Assembly: GCF_000764305.2 (NCBI RefSeq)
Contig: NW_025935888.1
Coordinates: forward strand, 806,001-870,000
DNA length: 64,000 nucleotides
Source of the DNA: Hyalella azteca
Taxonomy: Eukaryota > Arthropoda > Malacostraca > Amphipoda > Hyalellidae
Direction of reading: 5' to 3'
Positions 26,689 to 38,700 of the stretch are shown in pieces. Both the position numbers and the translations under genes were made by a program. Within the stretch, counting starts at the first letter, position 1. Each line of letters opens with the position of its first letter. The notes beneath the pieces were generated by a model. That model searched no databases. It was not told where the DNA came from and saw nothing but the letters and a program-made list of their open reading frames with translations.

Positions 26689-29105
26689 CTTTGAGCTCAG
26701 ATTTATTAGGCAATTTTCAATTTTTTATTCATTTCCATTCAATAGTCGCACCCATCGTCAAACTGTTAACCCATTGAACTTAGTTTAATTAGTCGATAAT
26801 TCAAATATGTATACAATTACGCGGCAGTTTTCGGCTATCTAGACCAACAGCTTTCTATTTTACAAAATCATAAAGCTATGAAAACGCTCAAACGAATTAC
26901 GCTTCGTCACTGGCTGCTGAGATGCATCGAAAAATTATCATGTGAATGCCATAGAAGAGAAATATTTTCATGTGAGAGCGGCTTTTACTGTTCCATCAAT
27001 AGGAAAGTCGGAAGCGCGGCTGCAGTTGCGACATTAGAGGACGCAGCGAGCTAATAGAAGGGGCTTTGTGGCGGCCAAATTTGTGCTCCGCTTCTTTGAG
27101 CGCAGTAACGAGCTACGGGGCAGAGGATATTCACGTACCAGTCGCACTCCTCAATGCAAGTAGAAATAATTATTTTCAAAGGGATACATTCCATGTATAG
27201 TCAAAAACGCTACTAACGTGGAAAAAATGAATGTAAACTTGTAAATTTTCGGCTTCCAAATTAGTAACCGATGAAATATAGTTTATTAACATCCACTAAC
27301 GGGAAGAGTTTATCAAAAGATTCAAAGAGAAATTGCGAAATTGCTCTTTTTAAAATTCTGAGCTATACTCGCAAAAATGTGTTGATCATAATAAATGTAA
27401 ATTGTGTCATGTGTTTGTAATCTCGAATGAATATTGTACATAGAAAATTTCATGCATACGTAAGTCCTTGAGGAAGTAATAAAATCGTTTACAATAAAAT
27501 AGTGCGTGAATTAAGCGGACTGATTCTATGCTTCAGTTGTGCAGTGCATTAACAGTCTACTTTTATCATTGAAATTCATGAAGCTTAACAGAACACGTCA
27601 CTTCTAAAAGATTCGTTCACAATTATGAGCAAAAGTTCACATTAAAAAATATTTTCACGTCCCTGAGGAGAATGTAGATGCGAACAGTTAGCAGGGGCAA
27701 AAAATTGTTCCTATTATATTCGTCTCATCGCAGGGTCGCCTCAGGCTTGGTCATAGCGCACTTCTTTTGACAAGCTTTTGGCACTTCTTTTGACAAGATT
27801 TTTGGGTATTGAAGTGTGCGGTTCTGCTCATAGTTCGCCAGGAATCATCAAAATTAATACAAATTTCTTCGAGTTAATTGAATTTTTCATAAAACAACCT
27901 ATTCGGTGGATTTGCCCCCTTTGTACTCGTTCATTCATATCGTACGTGAAGAACATAATGTGTGAAATTATTAAATCTTTTTGAATGCTTACGTTCTTTA
28001 CAATAATGAATTCACTTATTGCTCTTATGTTAGCGTACATATTTCATGATGGCAGAGCTTGAATTTCCCATCGTTCAATACTTCAGATTTTAAAGATTTT
28101 AGTATTTATGAATTTTTCTTTTTTGTTTTAATATAGAGCGAACATGATAAGACGTTACTTCTTTAAAAGCACATTTATTATTTTACTGAATACCCCATCT
28201 AAGCCACCATTTGAAAAACAGTTCGGATAGCAAGCGATATTCTGTATTGAACTTATCATACTATAAGGAATAAACTTATGAATATTTTGCATCGTTTTTC
28301 TAGCGCATGTTTGCCGAAAGACTGATCTCAATACTGAAGGAATGCTTTTCAGGCGAGGAGCTTCGTATACAAAGTACGGAATTTACTGCCTCTATAGAAA
28401 TGGTCATAAAGCAAACTAAACTAGGCTGCAAGTAAAGAGGTCAAAAACAAAATGTTTGAAGTTTGAGATTGTACGTAAAAAGATTAATCAAATCTCGGAA
28501 CGTCGTACATTATAGTTAAGATGAGACTGTGACTTTTTATGCTCGTTTTCATGACCATGAAAAATGATTGACAAATTTTATTTGTTGGATTATGTGCTTC
28601 AAACTTCATTACTTCATTCATTATTCTTGTACTTTCGACTCTAAATTGAATCAAGGAAACTTCATGTGTTATCTATATCGAAGCAGTAATTGAGGAGCAA
28701 GGAAATATTGTAAGATATTTTCGATTGTGTTTTTATGAACAACAAAGCTACTCGATCCAGCTACTTAGTTGTGGTTGCCACCAGATTGTTAACGAAGATG
28801 ATGAATGTGCAATCGTGTGTTCAGTGCGCTCAAATTTGAACTGACGTGATAGTTAAATGCAATTGCGTTATATAATAATGTATTTAAATCAACATAATCT
28901 GAAAAATCATTCGATCCAAAATTGAGTTGAAAAGTTGATTTTCTCGCGTTCTTCTTAAGGTATTTTAAAAATAAGTATTAGTATGACTTTAATTAAAATA
29001 ACGAGGAGCGTTGACGGAAAGTATACTGTTAGCCTAAATAAACAGTTGGTGCTTGAGGACCGGGACGTTTTTCATAATTAGGAATGGCGTGAACTCATCA
29101 AAATT
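26689..29105. other. Noncoding, nothing recognised
   Basis: AT-rich, with a GC-richer patch at about 27005-27130. Confidence 0.5.
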
Positions 29106-30005
29106 TTGGCTCTTACGAAGGTCATTGGAGTTTTTACGAGGCACAGCCGAGTTATTGCCGCCACGTCGCACTGTGGCGAGACTCGCGTACCAAAGTCCGC
29201 AACTTTGCGCCCTTATCTCACCAGGAACAAGTTTGCGCATTCGAAGCCAATGGCCACCGTTGTCGTGGATGATATTTTTCTTAGGTATCTCTTTCATGAG
29301 GAGCCACTGACAGAGCAGCAAGATAATATTGTCTTGGAATGGAGATCTCGACGCTGCGAACTCCAGGATAAAGTTGACGAGTGTTTTTCTCGGAATATAA
29401 TAAAGTCGGGACTAGTTTATTTTTGTTGAAGGATATATTTTTCTCGGAATAAAATGAACGTATAACAAGAAAAGTCTTTGAATTTGATTGACTTATCAAC
29501 ACAAATTTTTACATTGCACAATATTGTGTTTATTAATGATTTAAAATTGGTTGCAACTAGCATGTCACCGTCGTTCAATAGAAATTTTAACATGAATCAC
29601 AAGGAAACTGCGACTATAAGGCGATATTAATTATTGTGCGTGTAATTATTTCATCACCTCCTTATATCAGAACCTATTTGCTCTCCTCAATAATTAGGTT
29701 CGAGTTAACCGAAGCATGTCCCTCTAACAAAGATGTCGATCTGGCGAGGGCGTTGAGAGACCATCGCTGGTTCCCTCATTTTCCGAGGGCGCTGGGAATG
29801 TTGACGGCATTATTGGTGAGCGGTGCAGCATTATTGAGTCCTGATAACAGAGGCTCGCCGTCAATTCCTCATCGCACACCAATTGCTGAGCTCAGGCAAA
29901 ATTGACAGGAACGAGTGGCCAAATGAACCGCTTCCACCTGCCTTATCCACCACCAAATTTTATCAGGAATTTCCGGGATCCTTGTCTGGGTGGCGCGAGG
30001 TAATA
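29106..30005 (+). other. Cluster of GC-richer plus-strand open frames, possible exons or decayed element
   Basis: Three blocks have protein-like composition. 29106-29429 contains DDIFLRYLFHEEPLTEQQDN. 29698-29814 lies between an acceptor-like CTCAATAATTAG and donor TTATTG|GTGAGC and contains DVDLARALRDHRWFPHFPRA. 29898-30000 ends GGCGCGAG|GTAATA and contains KFYQEFPGSLSGWRE. Neighbouring blocks do not join cleanly in phase. No domain is recognised. Confidence 0.25.
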
Positions 30006-32339
30006 TATAAAATATTTGAACACCGATCGTGTAATGTCTGTACAGGATATTTCTTTAAATGGGTTTTCAATCACGTAAAATTTCAGTGTACAAAAAATTA
30101 TATTGCGCGTACATTACGTTGTTTATTGTAAAATTTCGAATCATCTTTCAAATTATGCGCAAAATACGAATAATAGTATTGGGCTTCATAATATACTTAA
30201 AATTTTATGGTCCATGCTAATCTTCAGTTTCGTTAGTTGCGGCATTTTTCATTACTTTCAACAACTTGCCGGTGAGCCCGACGTTACTCGTCATAGCAAA
30301 TCCATAGGCCACCCTGAGATGCCATTTAATATCATGCTAATGACAATTTAGAAAAGAAAACAGCACTAAAATTTTTACGTCGGGTTTGACTTTTGATCCT
30401 TAATTATTTCGCTTGATGATGTCTGTACAATTATTAAATTTCAACTTACTTATATGTGCATGTGTTCTGTGCAGGGAAGTTGCATTCAAATAGCCTCAAT
30501 AAATATCTGCAGTAGTTACTTTCAAAGGTTAATGATGAAGAATGCATGAAGAAAATTTCCCGAAAAAATCGTTTGAAATTTCAAAAAATAATGAAACCTG
30601 CACAAAATGTACGGGGATGAAAATTATAGGATACTTTGGGGCAAAGTTAGATATATAATAAAAGCTTTATGAAAAGTTAGAGAATATTATTTTAAATTAA
30701 TGGATAATGTACCAAAAACATACAAAGCATTTAGGGACACGCCTAAAAATTTGCATACATTGTATAGGAAAATGTCAAAAATATCCGATTTGCAGAAAAT
30801 TTGTGAAAATTGAAGAGGAGCAATGGAAACTCTAACCAAATGAATGTAAATTGTTGATTAATTTTTTAGGATTATTATATAATACATGCAGCTTTGAAAT
30901 GAAAACAAAATTTAGGAATTATGTTTTTTGGCGCAATGTAAAAAATTAGATAAAACAATGTAAAATACGTGAAAATTTCAAGCAGATTTCAAGTTAAATA
31001 ATCGGAATATAACAAGAAAGTCTTGAAAGAATTTGATATCTGTGTGCAAAATTTATTTAAAAATTCAATGTGAGGGATTCGAATAAATTGCATTTGGTCC
31101 TCAACACCGATGTAGGCGTAAAACAAAAACACAAAAAACAACATGACATGTAAAACAAAAATTGAATATACGGTTTATTTCTAAGAATATTATTTTACGG
31201 AATTTCTCTTTAGAGCAGATTCATCAAAAGCTTCGAAAAAATAAAACAGAAACTGGCACTCTCGTTGTCATCGCCATGCCTCCTTTTTATCCTCTTCGAT
31301 AGAAAGCCTCTAGTTATGAAGCATTCATCTCCCTTTTAAATAAAAAAAATATCTTGAAATTTAGCCCACGGCTTGTCCAGTGCAGCACCAACTTCAGTTG
31401 AACATCCACGAATCAGAGAAAATCTACTCGAAAGTTCTTCGGCAAACATCGAATGCAAACGGACGAGCATCGGCCATAGGAACTCTCCTGACACAGAAAG
31501 GAACATTTGCGGGAGAGTTTAGTGGTGATTGTTAGCGTGGACTTGGCAACGGAAACGCCCATTGTTTGCTGTGGTTTGATGTCTTGATGACCGCCACGCC
31601 ACGACGCGCATGAACGGCTCAGCTTTGCTTTTAGCCAACTACAGTAAATACAGCAACTCTCAGGCTTTGAAGAAAAACAAATGAATTTCCTTTTTACTAT
31701 AATGGGTTTTGACGTCGGCGTGCCAGGCTCAATAATTAGAAAATTACATGTTTATGAATAAAATTTGATACGCACAAGAGTTTACTATTATAATCAAATT
31801 ATCGGCTAAACCAGGCATTGCTACAGATAGATAATTCCTGGGATTTGAGAACACCGCTTTCCAAAAATCGCGTAAACATTTTTCAAAATAAAAAAATACG
31901 GTAAATATAATCCATTCCAATCAGCCCATAATAGCATGGGACTCTCTCATTTCACTCACGCTCGGAAAAGTTCAATCCCGTATTTATGAAAAAAGTACAG
32001 AAATGAAATCTGAGGTAAATGTTTTCATTCAACTTCTCAGTTAGGTAATCATGGACTTTCTACAGTAAGTTCATAGATACCCCAACCTGCCATATTCAAG
32101 AAATGAACGATCTAGTGGTTTTCACATTCTCTCGGTGCATCTAACAATCCTCTTGACTTCCTTTGACAGCTAATCTGGTTTTAACAGCAGAATCACAAGA
32201 AATTATTGCAAGGTTGTTAGGGAGATATAGGATTTAATGCTTTATAATTTTTCATTTTTGTAAATTTAGTTTTCAGTTTAGAAATGCGGAAGTTAGATTC
32301 ATAAGTTCCATCCGATTCTAATCAGCCCCGCCATTGGGG
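30006..32339. other. Noncoding, nothing recognised
   Basis: Very A-rich from about 30480 to 31200. GC-richer around 31380-31640. No gene seen. Confidence 0.5.
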
Positions 32340-32765
32340 TCGCCTGCCGAAGACCACCACTGCCCTGGATGTAATGGACCATCATGATTCCTGCCTTCCG
32401 GAGCGTAGCCTTCAACACTTCAAGCCGTCCGTATCTAGGCCGTGGGTCGAACCAGCCCTCGGTCGAACGGCCATTTGTCGAAGGACGATAAATTTTGGAA
32501 CAGAACTATGCTATCTGAAACTCAGATGCGGTGAACGTAAAATTACGTTTTTTAACGATGTCCGGAAGTCAGATTCGATCCGCGGCCTGGTGGTGCACGG
32601 CAGGTTCTATATGCGAGGCCGGAGGAAGACAAAGCCGAGTTGTGCACGGCTGATTGGTGGATGTCCGGAGAGATCCAAGGAGTTGAGTTCGATTCAAGGC
32701 TTATTGGTGCACAAAATTGGTGGTGCACGGCTGCGCTCCCCCGCCAGTGAACCAAAAGAGTCAAG
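32340..32765 (+). repeat. GC-rich block with two diverged units of about 103 bp
   Basis: GATGTCCGGA followed by a B-box-like TTCGATYC and GGTGCAC occurs at about 32558 and again at about 32661, with further GGTGCACGGC copies at 32592, 32641 and 32722. A 159-codon plus-strand open frame covers it (32374-32853) but shows no domain. It is probably a repeat or a retroelement end rather than a gene. Confidence 0.4.
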
Positions 32766-33107
32766 CTTGGTGCGTGTTAACTTTTTTTACGGTTTATTCC
32801 TGTGTTTGTCATCAATTCTTGTGTTATTGTTTTCCTATCTTCTGTATAGTTAGATTAGTTTTTCGTCAGAAGTGTTTAATAATATTTTTGCTCTTGTTCA
32901 TTTATTTGTTTGTTTAAGTTATTTGTTCTTTGCTGTTTTACTTTTATGAGAGTTTTGATTTCAGATTCAAGAGAGTGGGTTTGCGGAATTGTCTTTCATT
33001 ACAAGCCTTTGTTGGGGTCCACGTAGAAGTACTTTATGCACAGCTGGATGAACCTGGCTGACGCCAGTAAGGTGCTAAAGGGCGAACTAGTTTGGTGCTG
33101 TTAGGTA

Positions 33108-33261
33108 AACGGCTTTTTAATGTTGTGATAACCAAAAATTTCTTGTCGGATTTCCCTCCACACCTCAGAACAAACTTGAAGCGCTTAAATTTTGAGCATA
33201 GATTGGATGGCGTTCACCGAGTCACGGCTCGTGTGGATTATATGATCAAAGCTATGTGAAG
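33108..33261 (+). pseudogene. Possible decayed coding segment, unassigned
   Basis: An open frame includes NFLSDFPPHLRTNLKRLNFE and HRLDGVHRVTARVDYMIKAM before TGA. An adjacent frame upstream (ASKVLKGELVW) suggests a frameshift. It looks like a degenerate retroelement ORF, but no diagnostic motif is present. Confidence 0.15.
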
Positions 33262-36200
33262 GGAAGAGTGGTTAATTGATTTTATCCGGCTCAACTGTTT
33301 TCCATTACCGAAAACAGCCTTGGAGGTCAGATCGAAATTAGTTGTGACTTTTAAAAACTAAATTAAGTTCTGTTTGCTTTATTGCTAGCCCTCAATTAGT
33401 GGTAGGCAAAAATTAACAGGATATCAACCGAACCACCATCTTCATAAAGGGTATGATGCAGGCATCCTATTCTTACCTAGTTTAATGCGTGGACCTTTCC
33501 AGTCCCTGCTATGCTTGCTATTCACTGTAAGGATGTTGCGATCTACTATCCTTGTTTATATTTTGGGGACATTAGTACTTATTGAGAGAAATGTGTCAAT
33601 ACGTTATCCGGTAATATCATATACAAAATAATTGTCTGAAATTGAGAGCCTAATTCTGGGAATCACGAAGACATTACCCGTTCAATGACGAATTTGTTTA
33701 GCCATTGAATCATAAAGCAATTCCAAATGACTGTTATGATTTCCCGCCAGAACGAATTCTCGATAATAAAACTGAACGATTGCATCTGCATGTCCTTGCC
33801 ACCAGTAGTCGCCATTAATTTTTGAAGTCAATCCAAGTGAATTGTTTGGCTCGGGTTTTCATTGCTAGTTCAATGATCCATTTTCACCGAGCAAAATTCG
33901 CTTTTCCTCGACAATTTCGGCCGAACTGGAACAAGTATCGAAAGTGAACGTCAGCACTCAATTTGCTAGGCACGCAAAAATACGCAGCGTCATCAGCATC
34001 GCGACTTAATCCCCTCAAAGCTTCACAAGATTACTGCACAACTTTGGTTCCCGCCTCAGTTTTATTCCAGCAAAATGGAGCGCTGCGAGCCAACTCAGTC
34101 GCAAGAAAGCTAAGGTTTTGTTCACGATGTCTTCGAAAATAAACTCAACTTGGTAGTTTAAGCGCGGTTTTCTTGTTCACGATTATGTGGCGCTCGGATG
34201 GTGTGCATTTCTTCCCATTTTCTGATGAGGTTGACTAGGTTTATAATTTTTTTCACTTATTTACTCGCTAATTTTCTTTAGATGTATTTTTGTTTAAGGT
34301 TTGTTCAATTATTTGTTCTTATTTTCCTGTGGGAAGAGGAAGACAAATAAATTACTTGTGGAATTATCGCCATATCTATAAAATGGTGGCGAAATCCAAG
34401 CTACATCATTTATTGCTCACTATTTAGCGCGTAGTAGAGAACCAAGCTAATTCGTTTAGTGCATGTAAGTTAGATGAGAACCAAGTTAAATCACAAATTA
34501 CTTCATCGAAACCTGTTTCTTACGTCTGTATATATTGAAATTGGCATGGAAGTTATTATTTGAATGTAGATATTTAGTGAAAAATTCAACATATTTCTGC
34601 TGTAAAAAAAGATAACATGCCATATTTTTATTGGGAAGACGCTTGCATATTTTGAATAGTTTCCAATAAATCCAGCTCTAAATTCAATCGTCTCCAAGTT
34701 AAAATGGTTCCTAAGTGTACAATAGCGAAAGTAATTTGGTGTCAAAATTCCAATCAACATTTGACTGCAATATCAGGAACTTCAGATGCATCGGTGCCAT
34801 AATCTCCATCAGTAAATAGCTGGCATATGGAAATTCAACAAGGAATCCAGGCACAGCTGCACTTCTGGACACGGATCATTAAAATTATTATTACAGCTTG
34901 AGAACCAATTGCATGTTAAATGTACCATATACACATAAATCAAACACAAATAAAAGCGTATATTTAAATTGCGTAACACCCATCATTCTGCCATCCCACA
35001 TGCACTTACCGTATTATAACAGACTCTTATATCGGTGCATGGCTGGAGTTGCCGTTTAGTTCGAAACTTCATCTTTCACAGGAGCTTAAAACTTCTTTAT
35101 ACGAATATATGTAGCTATATATTTGACAGTCTGCTTCATTAAAGTTTAAAGTGTATCATAATACGTGAATAATCCCTGGGAAGAATATCTTTGCTACATG
35201 CTTTATGCTCATGCAATGAAAAATTGGCTTGACTTCATGCTAAGACATTATTCCCTTAAATATAACAGCAGGCAGCAATATTTCCGTTTCAATGTGACTT
35301 TTTATGCAATAAAAATTTCTTTCCTTTATCTACCAAAGGTGATAGATGGAGATGCACTATTAATTTACATTTGGAAATTTTTTTTCTTTGGCCGTTTAAT
35401 GAAAGCTAACTTCAAGCGAGGTGTGAATAGCATGCAATTGAGGTCACGAGACCGTAAGTTATTTGATACACTTCTTACCGAACTTTTGTTGAAGTTATTG
35501 AGTTTGCATAACAGCTGCTGATCGCCAAGTTCTAAACAACCTTCAACATAAGATCCCATGCTGAATTTAAATGAGACACACAATATTTTTACATTTTCTA
35601 GAATTGTTCGTATTTCTTTGAGCTCCTTTCTTTTCGTAATTTGTGCGCTGAGTCGAAATATAAGTTAGATACAACTTATAATCTTATAATAATACAAGTT
35701 ACTTCGCATTGATTTATCTTCCCTCATCTCATTCTGTCAAGGACGCTAAGATGTTGGTCCTTTGGATGTTGGAGACCATTCCTTTTTTGTAATAAAATAA
35801 CCGCATAGTTTCATTCCATCCAAGTTTACGTATTGTCGACATTACTAACCGCAAATTATTGCTACGATTTCTACATAAAACTAATTCATTCGTACTATAA
35901 ATTGCAATCCTCGATTTTTTTCTATCTCTTAGGACTTCAAGATTCCATTATTTAACATGGCTTAGGAATTAATTTATTCACTAATTCGTATGACGAGTGA
36001 TGCTCGTCAGTACGTCCTATATATAGGACGTTTTTCGCATCGTATAAATCTGATATTGCTAGGTAAGATCTTTGCAATATAACTGAACAATTATAATCGA
36101 AAATAAACATTTCTATAAGATATCATTAGCTCATTACCAATCCTGAAATTATTACATAACGTCCAAATTCCTACCATCTTGATGATGACCGTCTGTAAAA

Positions 36201-36692
36201 TCGTGTCATTTGTTGAACAATTTCTATAAGGGAACTTGACAATGGCTGCAATGATTACATACATGCTAATTTTAATTCCATAAATTTGTCTTCTTACTAT
36301 ATTCAGAACGGCTAAACTGAATGTATACTGCACAGTCAAAATTCTTAGTCGGCAAATAATTATAATAGATTGTCTTATGAGTTCCACCGTACACAAGCCT
36401 ATTCGGAATTTCCTCAAAGATATTCAAAATTTTCATTATCTATTGACCGTCTAATCTGCGATCAAGAATACACTCCGTCCTTTAACCTGGGAAAAAAGTC
36501 GAATGTTTCGAATACGTTGAGGTCAGACAATGAAAATACATTTCTATAAAAAAACTTTATTACAGGAACTATTTTGTTCTCCACTATGAATTAATAATTC
36601 GTTATGATATTTATGATTTAGCACACTTGATATGAAAGGTCGGATTAAGTTTTGAGCGGAACTCATTGCTGCATATCTTCTCTCCTTTACAG
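33262..36692. other. Noncoding, nothing recognised apart from the palindromes at 35991
   Basis: A 118-codon plus-strand open frame at 35165-35521 has no recognisable motif. Confidence 0.45.
35991..36031. other. Two adjacent perfect inverted repeats
   Basis: TGACGAG-TGATG-CTCGTCA (35991-36009) is followed after two bases by the 20-bp perfect palindrome ACGTCCTATATATAGGACGT (36012-36031). Confidence 0.85.
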
Positions 36693-36773
36693 AGGTTACC
36701 CTACGCACAGGCCGTAGTCGCCGTAATCTTTAAGAATGGAGATCCGCTGGACGAAATGAAGTTTTTGCAGTAA
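36693..36773 (+). CDS. Candidate exon with an alpha-CA-like strand
   Basis: After a strong plus-strand acceptor (CTTCTCTCCTTTACAG) the frame reads RLPYAQAVVAVIFKNGDPLD, then EMKFLQ and TAA; a weak donor GCA|GTAATT overlaps the stop. AVVAVIFKNGD faintly resembles the GLAVLGVFxxxGD strand of alpha-carbonic anhydrases. It lies convergent to, and just beyond, the CARP gene. No partner exons were found, so this could be chance. Confidence 0.2.
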   Translation, partial: RLPYAQAVVAVIFKNGDPLDEMKFLQ

Positions 36774-36987
36774 TTTCGTATAAATTCCCACAGAACTTCA
36801 CGAAATTAAGGGGAGAAAAAGAACCTGACGAACGTAAAGTTCAGTTAACAAAATGTTCCTGATTTGTTGATGATATTTGAGACACATTCATTAATTTTTT
36901 CATGGAGTGATCGTTCAAACCGTTTTCAATTTTTACAAAATTTTCACATCATCTCCCCAATGTCCATAATTTTCACCTATATGGTCA

Positions 36988-36993
36988 TTTATT
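36988..36993 (-). terminator. Candidate poly(A) signal of the CARP gene
   Basis: This is the first AATAAA on the minus strand after the CARP stop codon, about 830 bp downstream. If it is used, the 27-bp minisatellite lies within the 3' UTR. AATAAA is common by chance in AT-rich DNA. Confidence 0.3.
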
Positions 36994-37223
36994 ATTAAAA
37001 ATTCGTTCGCAATTATCATATATGAAAAACTTGTTGTATGTTGAATTTGAATTTAGCCCTAACTGATTAGTATTTGCTTTTATGTTTTACAAATAAACTG
37101 AAGTCACACATGAAAATAATTTGAATATTCATAGGCCTGTTCTCATGAGCGGTAACACTTGTGTTTGGGCTAGCAGAAGATGATATGCTTTAACATTGTA
37201 GTATTCTGAGACTGTACAGAGCA

Positions 37224-37759
37224 GGACAATCGGTAGACCAGGCCACTACCGGACACTCGGCAGATCTGGCCACTACCGGACACTCGGTAGATCTGGCCAC
37301 TACCGGACACTCGGCATATCTGGCCACTACCGGACACTCGGTAGATCTGGCCACTACCGGACACTCGGCAGATCTGGCCACTACCGGACACTCGGTAGAT
37401 CTGGCCACTACCNATTGGACATTCAATAGATCAGACCACTACCGGACACTCGGCAGACCAGGCCGCTAATGGACATTCAATAGATGAGACCACTACAGGA
37501 CACTCGGCAGACCAGGCCACTGTTGGACATTCAATAGATCAGACCACTACCGGACACTCGGCAGACCAGGTCACTATTGGACATTCAATAGATCAGACCA
37601 CTACAGGACACTCGGCAGACCAGGCCACTGTTGGACATTCAATAGATCAGACCACTACCAGACACTCGGCAGACCAGGCCACTATTGGACATTCAATAGA
37701 TCAGACCACTACCGGACTCTCGGCAGACTACTGGACACTCAATAGATCAGGTCGCTACA
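37224..37759. repeat. 27-bp minisatellite with two domains, one alternating as a 54-bp higher-order repeat
   Basis: The left domain (37224-37412) has seven 27-bp units of the type GGACACTCGGYAGATCTGG. From 37417, units of the type GGACATTCAATAGATCAG alternate strictly with units of the type GGACACTCGGCAGACCAG up to 37759. An undetermined base (n, 37413) followed by ATT separates the domains. One unit near 37714 is shortened. The array starts about 60 bp downstream of the CARP stop. Confidence 0.97.
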
Positions 37760-37820
37760 GCAGTAAGTTGCTGCGGCCTTCCATGTCATCCGCTGCAATA
37801 CTCGCGTCTGTTGTTTCTTG

Positions 37821-37843
37821 TCAGGATCGTAGAAGGTCGTTCG
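37821..37843 (-). CDS. CA10-like: CARP exon 10: terminal coding exon with stop
   Basis: The acceptor is GATTCATTTAACAG|CG, entered in phase 1. With the base from exon 9 it encodes ANDLLRS and the TGA stop, so the tail reads HYRANDLLRS. Vertebrate CA10 ends with a tail of the same shape (YR, then Asn-acidic, then a few residues). The match is short. Another AG lies downstream in the window, but this site gives the best family fit and phase. Confidence 0.75.
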
Positions 37844-38433
37844 CTGTTAAATGAATCGTGATGTAGATTGAAGAACTTTTGAAATCAAAAGGAGTATCAA
37901 TTGGATAAATTTATATATTTTTGAATTTTTAAATTGAATAACAGTCCGATGATCGCAAATCACACGTTTACAGATGCTTCACGTTGGAAATTAACGAGTT
38001 ATCATTATTACATAAACACTCTTCCACTTGTTCATTATAGGAATGACCATTACATTTATAGGGACTTTTATGGGAATCTAGAGGTTATTAATTAATTATT
38101 ATAAGTTCAATAAAATATGAATACTGTATAGTTTTATCAATGAGCATCATGATGGATAATTGGCAATATTTTCGACAAATATTCATTGATATATGAATAA
38201 AATATAAGACAAATGAGAAAAACTGTATTTCTTGAAAAGTATGCTAATAAAATGCCTTCAAAACATTCAAAAAGATAATGTGCTATTCATAAACCATGCA
38301 GAAAACAACAAAAAAGATCGCACTTTGTGTTCATGCATAGAAAGGTTTTGCAGTAGGTAACGTTATTCAATTTAAATGTAATCGGAATTGCTATGAAGTT
38401 CCGGGTAAAGCGATGAGATCAGCAAGTTCTTAC

Positions 38434-38473
38434 CTCGATAATGAAATCTGGATTCAGCCATCGAACATTTCCG
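38434..38473 (-). CDS. CA10-like: CARP exon 9: 40-nt microexon of the C-terminal tail
   Basis: The acceptor is TTTTCTATTACAG|CGG and the donor TATCGAG|GTAAGA, both strong; phase is 0 in and 1 out. It encodes RKCSMAESRFHYR (residues 477-489). The Cys and the xYR ending align with the tail of vertebrate CA10/CA11, where a Cys and a later YR precede the final residues. The exon is too short to stand out as an ORF. Confidence 0.85.
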
Positions 38474-38700
38474 CTGTAATAGAAAACATCTGTTCAATAT
38501 ATGTCAGCTTCAAATTTTAATATTGTATTTTTCTAAAATATTGCAGCAAGAAGTAGAAAAGAACTCTTTTAACATGGCTTCAAGACGAAATTATTTAATA
38601 CTTTCTTACTATAAGACATACTTTACTTCAGTCAAGACGAACGTATTTAATCGAATTAAAATTTTTGATACACATGGCCACCAAAGTTGCCCAAACTCAC

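Noticed and set aside
32880..34400. Possible long terminal repeats (weakly similar T-rich segments near 32880 and 34290)
   Set aside because: Similarity is low-complexity. No clear TG...CA ends, primer-binding site or target-site duplication could be seen.
37170..37211. Alternative final CARP exon (SQNTTMLKHIIFC then stop) after the acceptor TGTCCTGCTCTGTACAG
   Set aside because: Phase 0 would fit exon 8, but the peptide has no similarity to CARP tails, while exons 9 and 10 at 38434 and 37821 do, with matching phases.
37170..37426. Open frames through the 27-bp minisatellite with a 9-residue period
   Set aside because: Artefact of a 27-bp repeat lacking stops. It lies after the CARP stop codon and contains an undetermined base.
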